A DNA stretch of 64,000 nucleotides from Caulobacter sp. Root1455 (lineage in GTDB: Bacteria; Pseudomonadota; Alphaproteobacteria; Caulobacterales; Caulobacteraceae). Both the position numbers and the translations under genes were made by a program. The stretch is from positions 1 through 64,000 of the forward strand of contig NZ_LMFQ01000004.1 in assembly GCF_001426905.1 (NCBI RefSeq), written 5' to 3'. This document shows, piece by piece, positions 45,301 through 53,012 of the stretch. Within the stretch, counting starts at the first letter, position 1, and the number at the start of each line of letters is the position of its first letter. The notes beneath the pieces were generated by a model that had not been told where the DNA came from, did no database searches, and saw only the letters and a list, made by a program, of their open reading frames with translations.

Positions 45301-45686
45301 TCGGAGCGAACCCAGGTCAGGCCGCGCACCTGGATGCCGGAACCCTCGGCGTTGAGGCGATCGACGTCCCGGGGCTGGGTGGTCCGACCGATGGTCACGC
45401 CGGGGACGCGCTGCAGCGCCTCGGTGATCGAGCGATCGGGCAGGCCGCCGATGTCCACGGCGGTGATCGAATCGACGATCTGTTCGGAATTCTTCTTCAG
45501 CTCCTGCGCCGTCTGGATGGCCTTGCGCTGGCCCACGACGACGACTTCGGAGACTTCCCCGCCGGAGGAGCCGCTCTTCCCCACCTCGCTCGACTGGGCG
45601 TGCGCCGTCGTGACAAGGATGCCCGAGGCCCAGGCCGCCGCGGCCGTGGACGCCAGCAACATATTCTTTTTATTGAGTAATTTCAT
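42396..45686 (-). CDS. TonB-dependent receptor, sugar type, halogenase-linked
   Basis: This large outer-membrane receptor (1096 aa) has a signal peptide (about 8-31, ending TTAHAQ), a TonB box SEVVVVGQRKAIQTAQELKKNSEQIVDSITAVDIGGLPDRSITEALQRVPGV, GIQVRGLTWVRSELNGRDIF, and a C-terminal FSFIVRGTF. The plug is of the long polysaccharide/oligosaccharide type. ATG 45686 with GGGAGAGGAAAC upstream is better than the start 12 codons earlier. It heads an operon with the halogenase and the GH27 alpha-galactosidase, so an alpha-galactosylated oligosaccharide is the likely ligand (inference). Confidence 0.87.
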   Translation of the reverse strand: MKLLNKKNMLLASTAAAAWASGILVTTAHAQSSEVGKSGSSGGEVSEVVVVGQRKAIQTAQELKKNSEQIVDSITAVDIGGLPDRSITEALQRVPGVTIGRTTQPRDVDRLNAEGSGIQVRGLTWVRSELNGRDIFSARGGRAISWEDVTPELFAGVDVYKNPSADIIEGGLGGTVNLRTRMPFDQKNRQLAFSADYTWGDLRKDGTPSGSVLYSDRFDTPDGGEFGVLLSLSSSKLNTAVNTIAVDPYDAHGVGVQSSYDGGATFNFNGDNSIAGQPLSRVFVPVGIQYRNNLQDRKREGYYAAFQYRPNDNLEFYTTFFRTEAKQTFQDRFAQTSACCSSTNNQSFVVGPAAGTTFKYDADGNFLSGQLVDGGGGGNGVANSFLLNLGTRYGTVEDNTNDISAGFNWRNDRFVVTGDLQYVYSHREGTDVTVYNTVTQPGGFGLDLTGDLPKITMTNATGNPSIFNLYAAMDHIDDNDAREYAGKFDVTYDFDDDSLIKDIKLGVRATSRDATSRDAGYNWALISAPWATRVTATADKYTQHQDTVAFDDFFKGDASVPGLIMPAFDLARSPAALATYLDQVVWNGPVPGGGPAYNDGEYGYYPPGGPNGAIPSWSPAGGTYSPFKQGTMMSYMPIWAAPTGSINYWRPLGDVNTSFANSGGRGVNRQWEKTGAIYAKVRFGGDNLPMTWGGEAMSWDGNFGLRVVKSKVDGQGYGTVGFIDPGQKRFASPAAQAKIDFADGQPFASVGGSDYTDVLPSLNLRLKARPNLFFRFAASKNIVRPDFFQLDPSVSMSATLQSRNATTADNIINPTTNQPYTQAQLDTAAAGGQAVQYHTDVAFGFYSGNPNLKPMRANSFDLSGEWYFHGGMLATGVFKKDVYDYIQSSQTLMTITKDNGESVQAVGTVPQNMGHGEIYGLEFQYQQFYDFLPGAFSGLGTEFNATILDSKGTQNATSSTTDAAQINASKLDLPLELLSRYTYNAMLLYSKYGVDARLAYNWRSRYLMSASASNLMVPVYAEDYGQLDGSVLYSLTPQVKVGFQAVNLLNSKTVLEMDQRDSWFLGTQGNFSEALVRKHSWTVSDRRFSFIVRGTF

Positions 45687-46019
45687 GTTTCCTCTCCCAA
45701 AGTTCAGCACGCCTTGGCCCATTCGGGCTCTCTGCGTTCACCTAGCGCGCTGAAGTCGACCTTCAGGTCGTGGCCCCGACGTCACCGGCATTTTTTAATT
45801 AAGTTGTTTTTATTTAACTGGGTCACATTTATCGTACAAGAGGCAATCCGTACCGATGGTTTGCGAATTTGGCCCTGGTCCCGGGCTCGAACGGATTCTG
45901 GCCGCCGCGGCGTCGCGAGGGGGCGGAAGCGCGCCCAGCCAGCCAGCCGGATCGGCCGAGCCGATCTTCAACCCGCTTCTCCGGGTTGCGCCGGATATCC
46001 CCCGCGAACGCCCCCATGA
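45687..46019. promoter_or_regulatory. divergent promoter region, AT-rich
   Basis: This 333-base gap lies between the divergent receptor and the unknown 363-aa gene. A run of TTTTTTAATTAAGTTG and TTATTTAACT (about 45793-45821) is strikingly AT-rich for this genome and marks the receptor promoter. No gene is supported here, and I see no clear operator palindrome. Confidence 0.45.
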
Positions 46020-47111
46020 ATGATGACCGTCGACGAGGCGTCCTTGGGCGTCGCGAGGAGATCCGCCGTGACCATCGCTCCCGCGCGAACCTATAATCAG
46101 AACCACGTGGCGCGTGCGCCTACGCCGGGGAAGCGGCGGCTGAGCATCTATTGGACGTGGAGCTATCCCTGGGAGGCCCAGCGCGACCCGGCGGCCATGG
46201 AGAACCGCTTCTCCACCCTGACCGAGGTCCGCAACGTGCTATGGCCGCACTACGAGACCCCCGAGTGGAGCGCCGCGCGGTTCCTGCAGGGCATCGCCGG
46301 GACCCTGGAGCTGTTCCACAGATCCACCCTCAGCTTCCAGCGCATCGCCGAGGCGGCGACCGGCCACCCGGTGGCGGTGTTCCAGCGCGTGGACCAGGCG
46401 GGATTTCCCCAGCCGATCGACGAGCGGATCCTGGACGACACCGACACGCTGATGGTGTTCGGCCTGGACCACCTGCTGGCCGACCAGGAGGCCGACGTCG
46501 CCGAGGTGGAGGCGATCCGCCAATGGCTGAGGCGTGAAGGCACGTGCCTGCTGCTGGCGCCGCACCACGATGTCGGCTTCACCGACGACCTGGCCCAGCG
46601 GCAGATGGAGTATCTGCATCACGGCGACGCCCTGGTGCCCCGGCAGCAGCGGTTCGGGCGCTACACGCGCTCGCTAATCAAGGCGCTCGGCGTTCCGGTG
46701 CACAATATCTGGGGCCTGAGGCCGGCCCTGGTGAAGGGGACCAAGGACATCGCCCCGCTGACGGCCGCGCGCGACCTGGACCGGCTGGGGTTGCTCGCCA
46801 ACGTCCCGACGCTGAATTTCCACCCGCATCTGCCGCACTACGAGGTGACCGGCGCCGACGCCGCGTCGATCCACGTGCTGGCCCGCCAGCCCGTCGACCT
46901 GGACCGGCCGCACCCGTTCACCGCCGCCGGCGCCACCGAGTTCAATTCGCTGCTGTGGATGCCGCCCCAGGGCGATCGGGCCGGCGACATCCTGGTCGTG
47001 GATTCCACCCACTTCACCACGCTGTTCGGCGGCACCGACAGCCTGGAGAGCTTCTGGCGAAACCTGGCCCTGATGGACAGCCGGAAGGCGACGGTCAGGC
47101 CGCACGTCTAG
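46020..47111 (+). CDS. unknown 363-aa protein, possible class I glutamine-amidotransferase-like fold
   Basis: I cannot assign a family with confidence. The protein looks soluble, with no signal peptide. It has RRLSIYWTWSYPWEAQRD near the N-terminus, DTLMVFGLDHLLADQEADVAEVEAIRQWLRREGTCLLLAPHHDVG in the middle, and NVPTLNFHPHLPHYEV and DILVVDSTHFTTLFGGTDSLESFWRN toward the end. The hydrophobic strand followed by a helix and GTCLLLAPHHD resembles the DUF4350/ThuA-type Rossmann folds of the glutamine amidotransferase class. This is a weak structural hint. The start is uncertain (ATG 46020, 46023 or a later GTG at 46107). It is divergent from the halogenase-linked receptor. Confidence 0.65.
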   Translation: MMTVDEASLGVARRSAVTIAPARTYNQNHVARAPTPGKRRLSIYWTWSYPWEAQRDPAAMENRFSTLTEVRNVLWPHYETPEWSAARFLQGIAGTLELFHRSTLSFQRIAEAATGHPVAVFQRVDQAGFPQPIDERILDDTDTLMVFGLDHLLADQEADVAEVEAIRQWLRREGTCLLLAPHHDVGFTDDLAQRQMEYLHHGDALVPRQQRFGRYTRSLIKALGVPVHNIWGLRPALVKGTKDIAPLTAARDLDRLGLLANVPTLNFHPHLPHYEVTGADAASIHVLARQPVDLDRPHPFTAAGATEFNSLLWMPPQGDRAGDILVVDSTHFTTLFGGTDSLESFWRNLALMDSRKATVRPHV

Positions 47112-47115
47112 CGCG

Positions 47116-47257
47116 TATCGACATTCACGCTCGGTGCGTGGTCCTCGTCCTTCGACAGGCTCGGGATGAGGACCATTTACAGGCCTGAGCTGTAGAAAAA
47201 CCTCATCCTGAGCTTGTCGAAGGACGAGGTTTTCGTCCCAGACGCTGAATGTCGATA
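47116..47257. repeat. nested inverted repeat
   Basis: The outer arms TATCGACATTCA (47116-47127) and TGAATGTCGATA (47246-47257) are perfect inverted copies. Inside them a 29-base arm (47143-47171, CCTCGTCCTTCGACAGGCTC...) is inversely repeated at 47201-47229 with few mismatches. The inner sequence resembles a REP-like element I associate with alphaproteobacterial genomes. It fills the gap between two convergent transcripts and could end both. Confidence 0.75.
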
Positions 47258-47267
47258 GGCCTTAATG

Positions 47268-48206
47268 TCAGAACGGCAGGACCAGGGCCGCGCGGAAGAA
47301 CCCGCCGTCCGGGCCGTCGTCGTCGCGCTCGATCACCTGCTGATAGGTCAGGATCAGGGTCGCGCGCGGGTCCAGCACCCAGCCGACCGAGCCGCCGGCC
47401 GACCAGCCGTGCGTGGCGTCGCCGGCCGCGACGCCGTCCGTCGTGGTCTCGCCGCCCCGGCGATAGAGCAGGTCGGCCGACAGCCATGTGGTTGGGTCGA
47501 GGTTGTGCGTCAGGTGCCCCTCGACGCTGAACAGCGTGTCCTTCGAACTGCGGTCCGCGCCGTAGGGGTCGTCGTTGTCCGCGTAGACGGTGAGGGTGGG
47601 GAAGACCTCCAGGGTCGTCAGCCTCGGGTCGCGATAGGACGTCCCCCAGGCGAAACCGGTCGGCAGCCCGATCTGGAAGGCGTGGCGGTTCGAGCCCAGG
47701 TTCACCGGCTTGGCGGCGCTGTAGGCGCCGGTCGGGAAGTAGACCTTAGCGAACAGGCCGGCGCTGAAGCCGGGCTTGAACCGGGCGTAGTCGGCGGGCG
47801 ACAGGGCCGGGGAGCCGATCAGCCCCAGGACGCCGCCGACCTGCAGGTCGCCGAAGCCGGAACTGGAGGCCGGCGGGGTGACGCCGTCATTGATCGAGAA
47901 CTTCGTCCGGCCGGCGGGCAGGATGACGAACGGGGCGAACTGCCGCCCGCCCAGGCTCAGGGTCGTCACGTAGCGCAGGATCACCAGGTCGGTGTCGATG
48001 TCGGAGCCGGGAATGACCGTCCCGACCTCCGGCTCCTCGTTGCCGCGCTTGACCACCGCGAAGCCGGTCCAGGCCTGGGCGCCTTTCGGCGCCAGCTGGT
48101 AGACGCGGGGGCCGTCGTCCTGGGCCCGCGCGGTCGGCGCCGCCAGGATCGCCGCGGCCAGCAGAGCCGCGCCGCCGCGCGCTCGAACGGAAAGCGGCGC
48201 GCCCAT
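47268..48206 (-). CDS. outer-membrane channel-like protein (phenol MetA-pathway family)
   Basis: This 312-aa protein has a signal peptide (about 10-28, ending PTARAQ) and a beta-rich body. Sequences such as YVTTLSLGGRQFAPFVILPAGRTKFSINDG, GFGDLQVGGVLGLIG, AKVYFPTGAY and ATLILTYQQVIERDDDGPDGGFFRAALVLPF, with a C-terminal Phe, fit the Phenol_MetA_deg-type outer-membrane family, thought to form channels for aromatic or hydrophobic compounds. Its start codon directly follows the stop of the flavoprotein, so it is the last gene of the peroxidase operon. It may let the peroxidase substrate or product cross the outer membrane. Confidence 0.75.
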   Translation of the reverse strand: MGAPLSVRARGGAALLAAAILAAPTARAQDDGPRVYQLAPKGAQAWTGFAVVKRGNEEPEVGTVIPGSDIDTDLVILRYVTTLSLGGRQFAPFVILPAGRTKFSINDGVTPPASSSGFGDLQVGGVLGLIGSPALSPADYARFKPGFSAGLFAKVYFPTGAYSAAKPVNLGSNRHAFQIGLPTGFAWGTSYRDPRLTTLEVFPTLTVYADNDDPYGADRSSKDTLFSVEGHLTHNLDPTTWLSADLLYRRGGETTTDGVAAGDATHGWSAGGSVGWVLDPRATLILTYQQVIERDDDGPDGGFFRAALVLPF

Positions 48207-49658
48207 TCACGTGAAGGCGGCGGCCGGAGGAAGCTCGGCGTCCCCGGTGGCGGTTCGGTTCAACTGATAGGTCGCGCTGGCGGCGACCCGGCCCAGGACG
48301 CCGGCATAGGTGGGGAACGAGAACGGCACCTGGGCCAGCCCGTCGACGCCCAGGCCCGCGGCCATCGCCACCGCCGCCAGCTGCACGATGTCGACGGCCC
48401 GCTCCCCGACCACGTGGCAGCCGAGAATGCGGCGGGTCGGCCGGTCGATGACCAGCTTGCAGAACCCCTCGGTCCGGCCGTCGATGATCGGCCGGGTGGC
48501 GGCGGCGAAGTCCACGCTGACCGCCAGGACCTCGTGTCTGGCGCGGGCGGCGGCCTCGGTCAGCCCGACCTGGGCGTATTCGGGCTGGGTGAAGCTGCCG
48601 ACGGGCGCGACCTGGTCCGCCGCCGGGGAGGCGGCGCCGGTGACGGCGTTGGCGGCGGCCAGCAGGCCGGCTCGCATCGCCTGCGGGACCAGCATCAGGC
48701 GGCCGGTCACGTCACCGGCCGCGAAGACATGGGGCGCGGTCGTGCGCAGGGCTTCGTCCACCTGGATGAAGCCGCGGGCGGTGGTCTCGACGCCGGCGGC
48801 CGCCAGGTTCATCGCCCCGGTGTCGGCCGACCAGCCGACGGCGGCGACCACCAGTTCGGCCTCGGCGGCGCGGCTCTGGCCATCCTTCGAATAGTTCATC
48901 CGCACGCCCGACGCCGTGCGCTCGAACGAGTCGATCGCGCCGAAGCCCTCGTGCACCACGACGCCCGAGGCGCGAAAGCCGGCGGCGACGGCGGCCGACA
49001 CGGCCTCGTCCTCGGTGGGCAGGATGCGCTCGCCCGCCTGGAACAGCTGGACCTTCGTGCCGAGGGCGTTGAACACCGAGGCCACCTGGGCGCCGGTGGC
49101 CCCCGCGCCCACCACCAGCATGGACCCGGGCGCGGCCGACAGGCTCCAGGCGTCGCTGTGGGTGCAGGTCAGGTCGAAGCCGGGCAGGTCGAGGCGTCGG
49201 CTGACGCCGCCCGTGCAGATGACGACCCGGTCGGCGCGGAGCCGCAGGCCGTCGGCGGTTTCGAGGGTGTGGGCGTCGATGAAGCGCACGTCGCCGACGT
49301 GCTCGCGGACGGTCACGCCCAGGGCGTCGATCTGGGGGCGCAGGGCCGAATGACGGTTCACGTCCTCGACCACCTCGGCGACCCGGGCCAGCAGGCGCGG
49401 ATAGTCCAGCGACGCCGCGCCGGCCAGGACGCCGTAGCGTTCCAGCTGCCGGGCCTCGCGCACCAGGCGCGCGGCGTGGGCCAGGGTCCGGACCGGCACG
49501 GGCCCGTCGTTGGCCGCCATGCCGCCGAACGCGCCGCGGGTGACCAGGGTCGTCCGCGCCCCCAGGTCCGCCGCGCGCAGCGCCGCCAGCACGCCGGCCG
49601 GACCGGCGCCGATGACGACGACGTCCATCTCCTTGAGAGGCATGGATTCGGCGCTCAT
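48207..49658 (-). CDS. atypical pyridine-nucleotide-disulfide-reductase-like flavoprotein
   Basis: This 483-residue flavoprotein has the lipoamide dehydrogenase/mercuric reductase architecture. It has FAD-binding VVVIGAGPAGVLAALRAADLG (13-33), NAD-binding MLVVGAGATGAQVASVFNALG (about 175-195), the second FAD motif VFAAGDVTG, and a dimerisation domain. The redox-active CxxxxC is missing: where GGxCxNxGCxPSK is expected the sequence reads GGMAANDGPVPVR (45-57). The C-terminal His-Glu pair (HPTxxE) is replaced by FSFPTYAGV. It cannot work by the usual dithiol route and may pass electrons directly from NAD(P)H to another acceptor. ATG 49658 overlaps the peroxidase stop (ATGA). Confidence 0.85.
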   Translation of the reverse strand: MSAESMPLKEMDVVVIGAGPAGVLAALRAADLGARTTLVTRGAFGGMAANDGPVPVRTLAHAARLVREARQLERYGVLAGAASLDYPRLLARVAEVVEDVNRHSALRPQIDALGVTVREHVGDVRFIDAHTLETADGLRLRADRVVICTGGVSRRLDLPGFDLTCTHSDAWSLSAAPGSMLVVGAGATGAQVASVFNALGTKVQLFQAGERILPTEDEAVSAAVAAGFRASGVVVHEGFGAIDSFERTASGVRMNYSKDGQSRAAEAELVVAAVGWSADTGAMNLAAAGVETTARGFIQVDEALRTTAPHVFAAGDVTGRLMLVPQAMRAGLLAAANAVTGAASPAADQVAPVGSFTQPEYAQVGLTEAAARARHEVLAVSVDFAAATRPIIDGRTEGFCKLVIDRPTRRILGCHVVGERAVDIVQLAAVAMAAGLGVDGLAQVPFSFPTYAGVLGRVAASATYQLNRTATGDAELPPAAAFT

Positions 49659-51004
49659 GGGGTCGGCGCCGGGGTTTGCAGATCGGCCAGCCAGCGCAAC
49701 GCGCTGAGGCTGGGCATGAAGCAATACTCGCCCCCCCGCGTGACGACGAACTGGGGCAGGCCTTTCAGGCGCCGGGGGATCGGGCGCCTGGGAATGGAGA
49801 AGACCTCGTCGCCGTCGACCGTCGCCGCCACCGGGTCCCGCGCCCCGGCCAGGCCCGCGAAGACGCCGTCATTGATCCATTCGGACTGGACGAACTCGAA
49901 CTGCCGCTTGGGGTGCGCGCCGACGAAGGTGAACATCAGCCCGCGATCGGCGCCGTCGTCCTCGGTGACGCCCTTGGGCAGCAGGGGGCCGTAGGCGGCG
50001 CCGCGCCGGATCATCCGGTGCAGCCGGACCTCGCCGGCGATATTCGCGTCGCGCGGATTGGCGCGCCGGACGTGCGAGCCCAACGGCGTCAAGTATCCCG
50101 CGGGGTCGTCGGCGTAGAGGAAGTCGTTGTTGCGCTTGGGGTCGGCGCCGATCGCCGGGTCGTCGTGGAGCGGGCACAGGGCCAGGGGCGCGCCGCTGCG
50201 CCAGCGCCCCATCATCTTGGCGGCGACCAACTCCTCGTCCTGCGGCCCCGAGGCCTGGTCCTGGATGTATCGGCGAAACCGCGCGACCCGCTGGTGCAGC
50301 TTGCGGAACACGACATAGGTCCCGTTTCGGCCGAGGACCTCGGGTTGCGGAACCGAGGCGAAGCCGCCCATCTCGTCCCGGTAGCCGAGGACGAACTCGC
50401 CCGCCTTGAGGGGCGTCTCGTGGGGATCGGTCCCAGGGATGCCGCTGCCCTCGATCGCCGGATGGTTGATGCCGTCCCGGAAGCCGAACGGTTCGGTCTC
50501 GTCGGGCAGGGCGTGGCAGTCCTGCCGCCAGATGGCGGTGACCCCGCCCAGCGCCTCGTACGCCGCGCGGGCCCGATCCAGCGCCGCCGCCAGGGTCTGG
50601 CTGTTCGGAGCCACGGCCACCATGACGACATGGACCTCCGGCCCGCCCAGGGGCGCTTCCCAGTGTTCGGGGCTGCTTTCGCCGGTGTCTCTCAGGGCGC
50701 CCGCCCGCGCCTTCATCCCCTGCTGGAACTCCCAGGCGAAACCCTCGAGCGACGCCTGGGGCACGCCCAGCGCCTTCAGGCCCTGGAAGGTGAGGGCGAC
50801 GCTGACCCAGGCGGCGCCCGCCGGGCTCTGGGGATCGGCGGCCGAGCCGACGACCCGGCTGAACCGCTCCATCAGCTCTCGGCCGGCCGCGGCCTGGTCG
50901 ATCCGGAACAGGATATAGGTCGCCGCATAGGGGCTGGGGCGCGGGCGAAGCACGCCGCTCTGGATGTCTGCCAGCTCCAGCGGGCTGTCCATGGGCGGGC
51001 TCAT
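49655..51004 (-). CDS. DyP-type heme peroxidase
   Basis: This 449-aa dye-decolorising peroxidase is a heme enzyme that uses H2O2 to oxidise dyes, aromatics or other bulky substrates. The hallmark GFRDG is at 174-178 in EPFGFRDGINHP, and the proximal His ligand is probably H311 in SHVRRANPRD. FTFVGAHPKRQFEFVQSEWIND is typical of the C-terminal half. I see no Sec or Tat signal, so it is probably cytoplasmic. Its length is that of the larger DyP classes, with inserted segments. It is the second gene of a four-gene operon with an unknown protein before it and the flavoprotein after it (4-base overlap). Confidence 0.92.
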   Translation of the reverse strand: MSPPMDSPLELADIQSGVLRPRPSPYAATYILFRIDQAAAGRELMERFSRVVGSAADPQSPAGAAWVSVALTFQGLKALGVPQASLEGFAWEFQQGMKARAGALRDTGESSPEHWEAPLGGPEVHVVMVAVAPNSQTLAAALDRARAAYEALGGVTAIWRQDCHALPDETEPFGFRDGINHPAIEGSGIPGTDPHETPLKAGEFVLGYRDEMGGFASVPQPEVLGRNGTYVVFRKLHQRVARFRRYIQDQASGPQDEELVAAKMMGRWRSGAPLALCPLHDDPAIGADPKRNNDFLYADDPAGYLTPLGSHVRRANPRDANIAGEVRLHRMIRRGAAYGPLLPKGVTEDDGADRGLMFTFVGAHPKRQFEFVQSEWINDGVFAGLAGARDPVAATVDGDEVFSIPRRPIPRRLKGLPQFVVTRGGEYCFMPSLSALRWLADLQTPAPTP

Positions 51005-51027
51005 GGCGATCTCCCGAGGCCGTCAGG

Positions 51028-51555
51028 CTACTGCATCTGGTCGAGCATCTCGGTGAAGGCCGCCTTCAGGGCCAGCGCCTTCTTGATCTCGTCGGCGCTG
51101 ACGTACGGGTACTCGCCATACTCCATGAAGCTGGGGCACTGATGCGCCCGGACGAACTTGATGAACGCCTCCGGGTTGGTCTTCCAGTCCTCGGGAAAGC
51201 CTTCGAGGTTCTCGAAAATGGTGTTGAGCCCGGACTTCTTGAACAGCTCGATCGCGTCCTCGGTGTACTTGTCGAAATCGGTGTCGAAGATGCCCTGGTA
51301 CATGAACCGGGTGTCGTCATCGAACAGCACCCAGCGCAGATAGTGCAGCTTGAGCGGGGCCAGGAAGTTGGGGTCGCCCTCCAGGGCCGCGACGATCTTG
51401 TTTCCATAGCCGCGGATCGCCTCGGCCGTGCCGGGCTTGACCCTGGCGATGATGGTGAAGCCGTAGCAGGCCGGCGTCCTGGGCCAGACGGGTCCGTGCT
51501 TGCCCATCTCCCAGCTTGGATCGTGCTTGGGGATCACCGCGGCGGCTGGATGCAT
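51028..51555 (-). CDS. unknown protein preceding DyP peroxidase
   Basis: This 175-residue soluble protein is of a family I cannot name. It has ACYGFTIIARVKPGTAEAIRGYGNKIVAALEGDPNFLAPLKLHYLRWVLFDDDTRFMYQGIFDTDFDKYTEDAIELF. The alternation of strand, helix and RWVLFDD..TRFMYQGIFDTDF looks like a ferredoxin-like alpha/beta fold of the dimeric alpha/beta-barrel type, the same fold class DyP peroxidases are built from. A similar domain may be fused to peroxidases elsewhere. It starts at ATG 51555 and ends 23 bases before the peroxidase, so it is cotranscribed and could be a partner subunit. Confidence 0.7.
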   Translation of the reverse strand: MHPAAAVIPKHDPSWEMGKHGPVWPRTPACYGFTIIARVKPGTAEAIRGYGNKIVAALEGDPNFLAPLKLHYLRWVLFDDDTRFMYQGIFDTDFDKYTEDAIELFKKSGLNTIFENLEGFPEDWKTNPEAFIKFVRAHQCPSFMEYGEYPYVSADEIKKALALKAAFTEMLDQMQ

Positions 51556-52006
51556 TGGGACACCTGAGCGCTAGACGCCGATCCAGGAGGGCCTCGGCGT
51601 TCGGCTAATGGCGCGACGCTAGGGCTCTGGCCCCAAGGGCGTCGATTAGGTGTAACCCTGAGCGGACGCCGTCGGCGGCTTTAGACGCGCGCTCGCCAGC
51701 GCAGACGCCTGGCCGACCGAGATGCCGATCCCGGCGCGCTGATCTGGGGCCGGACGGCGCCCGAGGGGCCGATCGACACCGGCGGGCGCACTGGCGCGTC
51801 CCCCAACGTTTCAGATCGTTGGAGGGCGCCGCGATAGTCGATACGGCGTAGTGCCCAGCCGACTGGGAACAAGGCGGTGGGCAAGCAATCGACTGACAGG
51901 CGGCCGATCATCCATTCCGATTTATGGCCTTGTGTTTCAAATCTGCATTTGTAATACCAATACCATGGGGCGGGTCGGCGATTTGCGCGCGGGTCGGGAG
52001 GGGTTT
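51556..52006. other. divergent intergenic region
   Basis: A 451-base gap between the peroxidase operon and kduI. No supported gene. It contains the GCATTTGTAATAC motif at 51945-51957 that recurs upstream of the pectin-locus receptor, and promoter-like AT-rich sequence around 51915-51965. Confidence 0.5.
51945..51957 (+). promoter_or_regulatory. shared motif upstream of kduI (candidate operator)
   Basis: GCATTTGTAATAC here matches GCATTTGTAGTAT on the opposite strand at 56498-56510 in 11 of 13 positions. The two flank the same locus and lie in its two main promoter regions, so they are candidate sites for the IclR regulator encoded between them. Confidence 0.35.
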
Positions 52007-52963
52007 GTGGCCAGCGGCAAGAGCGTACGGACCTTCGGCGTGGACCGGGGGAGTCGTTGGGCGACCCTGACGGATTCGCCCGTGTCGGGCGGTAGGAACG
52101 CCAAGGCGTCGGGACCGTTCGCCCAGGTCTTCCACGCCACCCATCCGGACATGATGGCCAGCGCAAGCTCGCAGGACCTGCGAGATCGCTACCTTGTCGA
52201 ACGCCTTTTCGCGCCCGAAGCGGTGACCCTGAACTATCTGCACCAGGAACGCCTGGTGATCGGCGGCGCGGCCCCGCTGCTTCAGGAGATCGCCCTGCCG
52301 GTCCAGACCGAGCCGCCCTCCCACAGCGGAGCGCCCTTCCTGGCGTCGCGCGAAATGGGGCTCGTCAATGTCGGCGAGGGGACAGGGCGGGTCACGGTGG
52401 ACGGCGCTGTCCATGTGCTCGAACCCCTGGACGCCCTCTATATCGGTCGCGGAGCGGCCGACGTGCGGTTCGCGAGCCGGGATCCCGCCGCGCCCGCGCG
52501 GTTCTACCTCGCCTCGACGCCGGCCCATGCCGCCTTCGAGACCCGCGCCGTCTCGACCCGCGCGGCGATCCCGCTGGAACGCGGCGCGTCTGAGACCTCG
52601 AACCACCGCATCATCTACCAACTGGTCGTGCCGGGGGTGTGCGCCTCGGCACAGCTTCTTCTGGGCCTGACGATCCTCAAGCCCGGCAGTGTCTGGAACA
52701 CCATGCCGCCCCACCTGCATGATCGCCGGTCCGAGGCCTATTTCTACTTCCGGCTCGGGCCCGAGGATCGCGTCTTCCACTTCATGGGCGCGCCCGACGA
52801 GACACGCCACCTGGTCGTGGAAAACGAACAGGCGGTGATTTGTCCGCCCTGGTCGGTGCACTGCGGCGCGGCGACCTCGAACTATGCCTTCATCTGGGCG
52901 ATGGGCGGCGAGAACCTCGACTATCACGACATGGACCAGCTCGACATCTGTCAGCTGCGCTAG
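52007..52963 (+). CDS. kduI: 5-dehydro-4-deoxy-D-glucuronate isomerase KduI
   Basis: This isomerase converts 5-keto-4-deoxyuronate, the product of unsaturated galacturonate from pectin cleavage, to 3-deoxy-D-glycero-2,5-hexodiulosonate. It follows E. coli KduI along its length: [77 protein letters not shown] with the metal-binding His, His and Glu (about 236-244), [14 protein letters not shown], and WSVHCG with the fourth ligand. GTG 52007 has the strong site GGGAGGGG; this gives 318 aa, about 40 more than usual at the N-terminus. An internal GTG at 52082 would give a normal-length protein. Confidence 0.92.
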   Translation: MASGKSVRTFGVDRGSRWATLTDSPVSGGRNAKASGPFAQVFHATHPDMMASASSQDLRDRYLVERLFAPEAVTLNYLHQERLVIGGAAPLLQEIALPVQTEPPSHSGAPFLASREMGLVNVGEGTGRVTVDGAVHVLEPLDALYIGRGAADVRFASRDPAAPARFYLASTPAHAAFETRAVSTRAAIPLERGASETSNHRIIYQLVVPGVCASAQLLLGLTILKPGSVWNTMPPHLHDRRSEAYFYFRLGPEDRVFHFMGAPDETRHLVVENEQAVICPPWSVHCGAATSNYAFIWAMGGENLDYHDMDQLDICQLR

Positions 52964-53012
52964 GCCCGATCCCGGCGCGAACCGCCGTCACTCCGCGAAA
53001 GAGATTTCCAGC

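Noticed and set aside
47265..49994. A 909-codon open frame on the plus strand, opposite the flavoprotein and peroxidase
   Set aside because: It is low-complexity Gly/Arg/Gln sequence with no domain, opposite genes with clear motifs and coupled starts.
51660..51840. A protein-like stretch that might be the tail of a decayed gene
   Set aside because: The translation shows no family resemblance, and no start or ribosome site could be supported.
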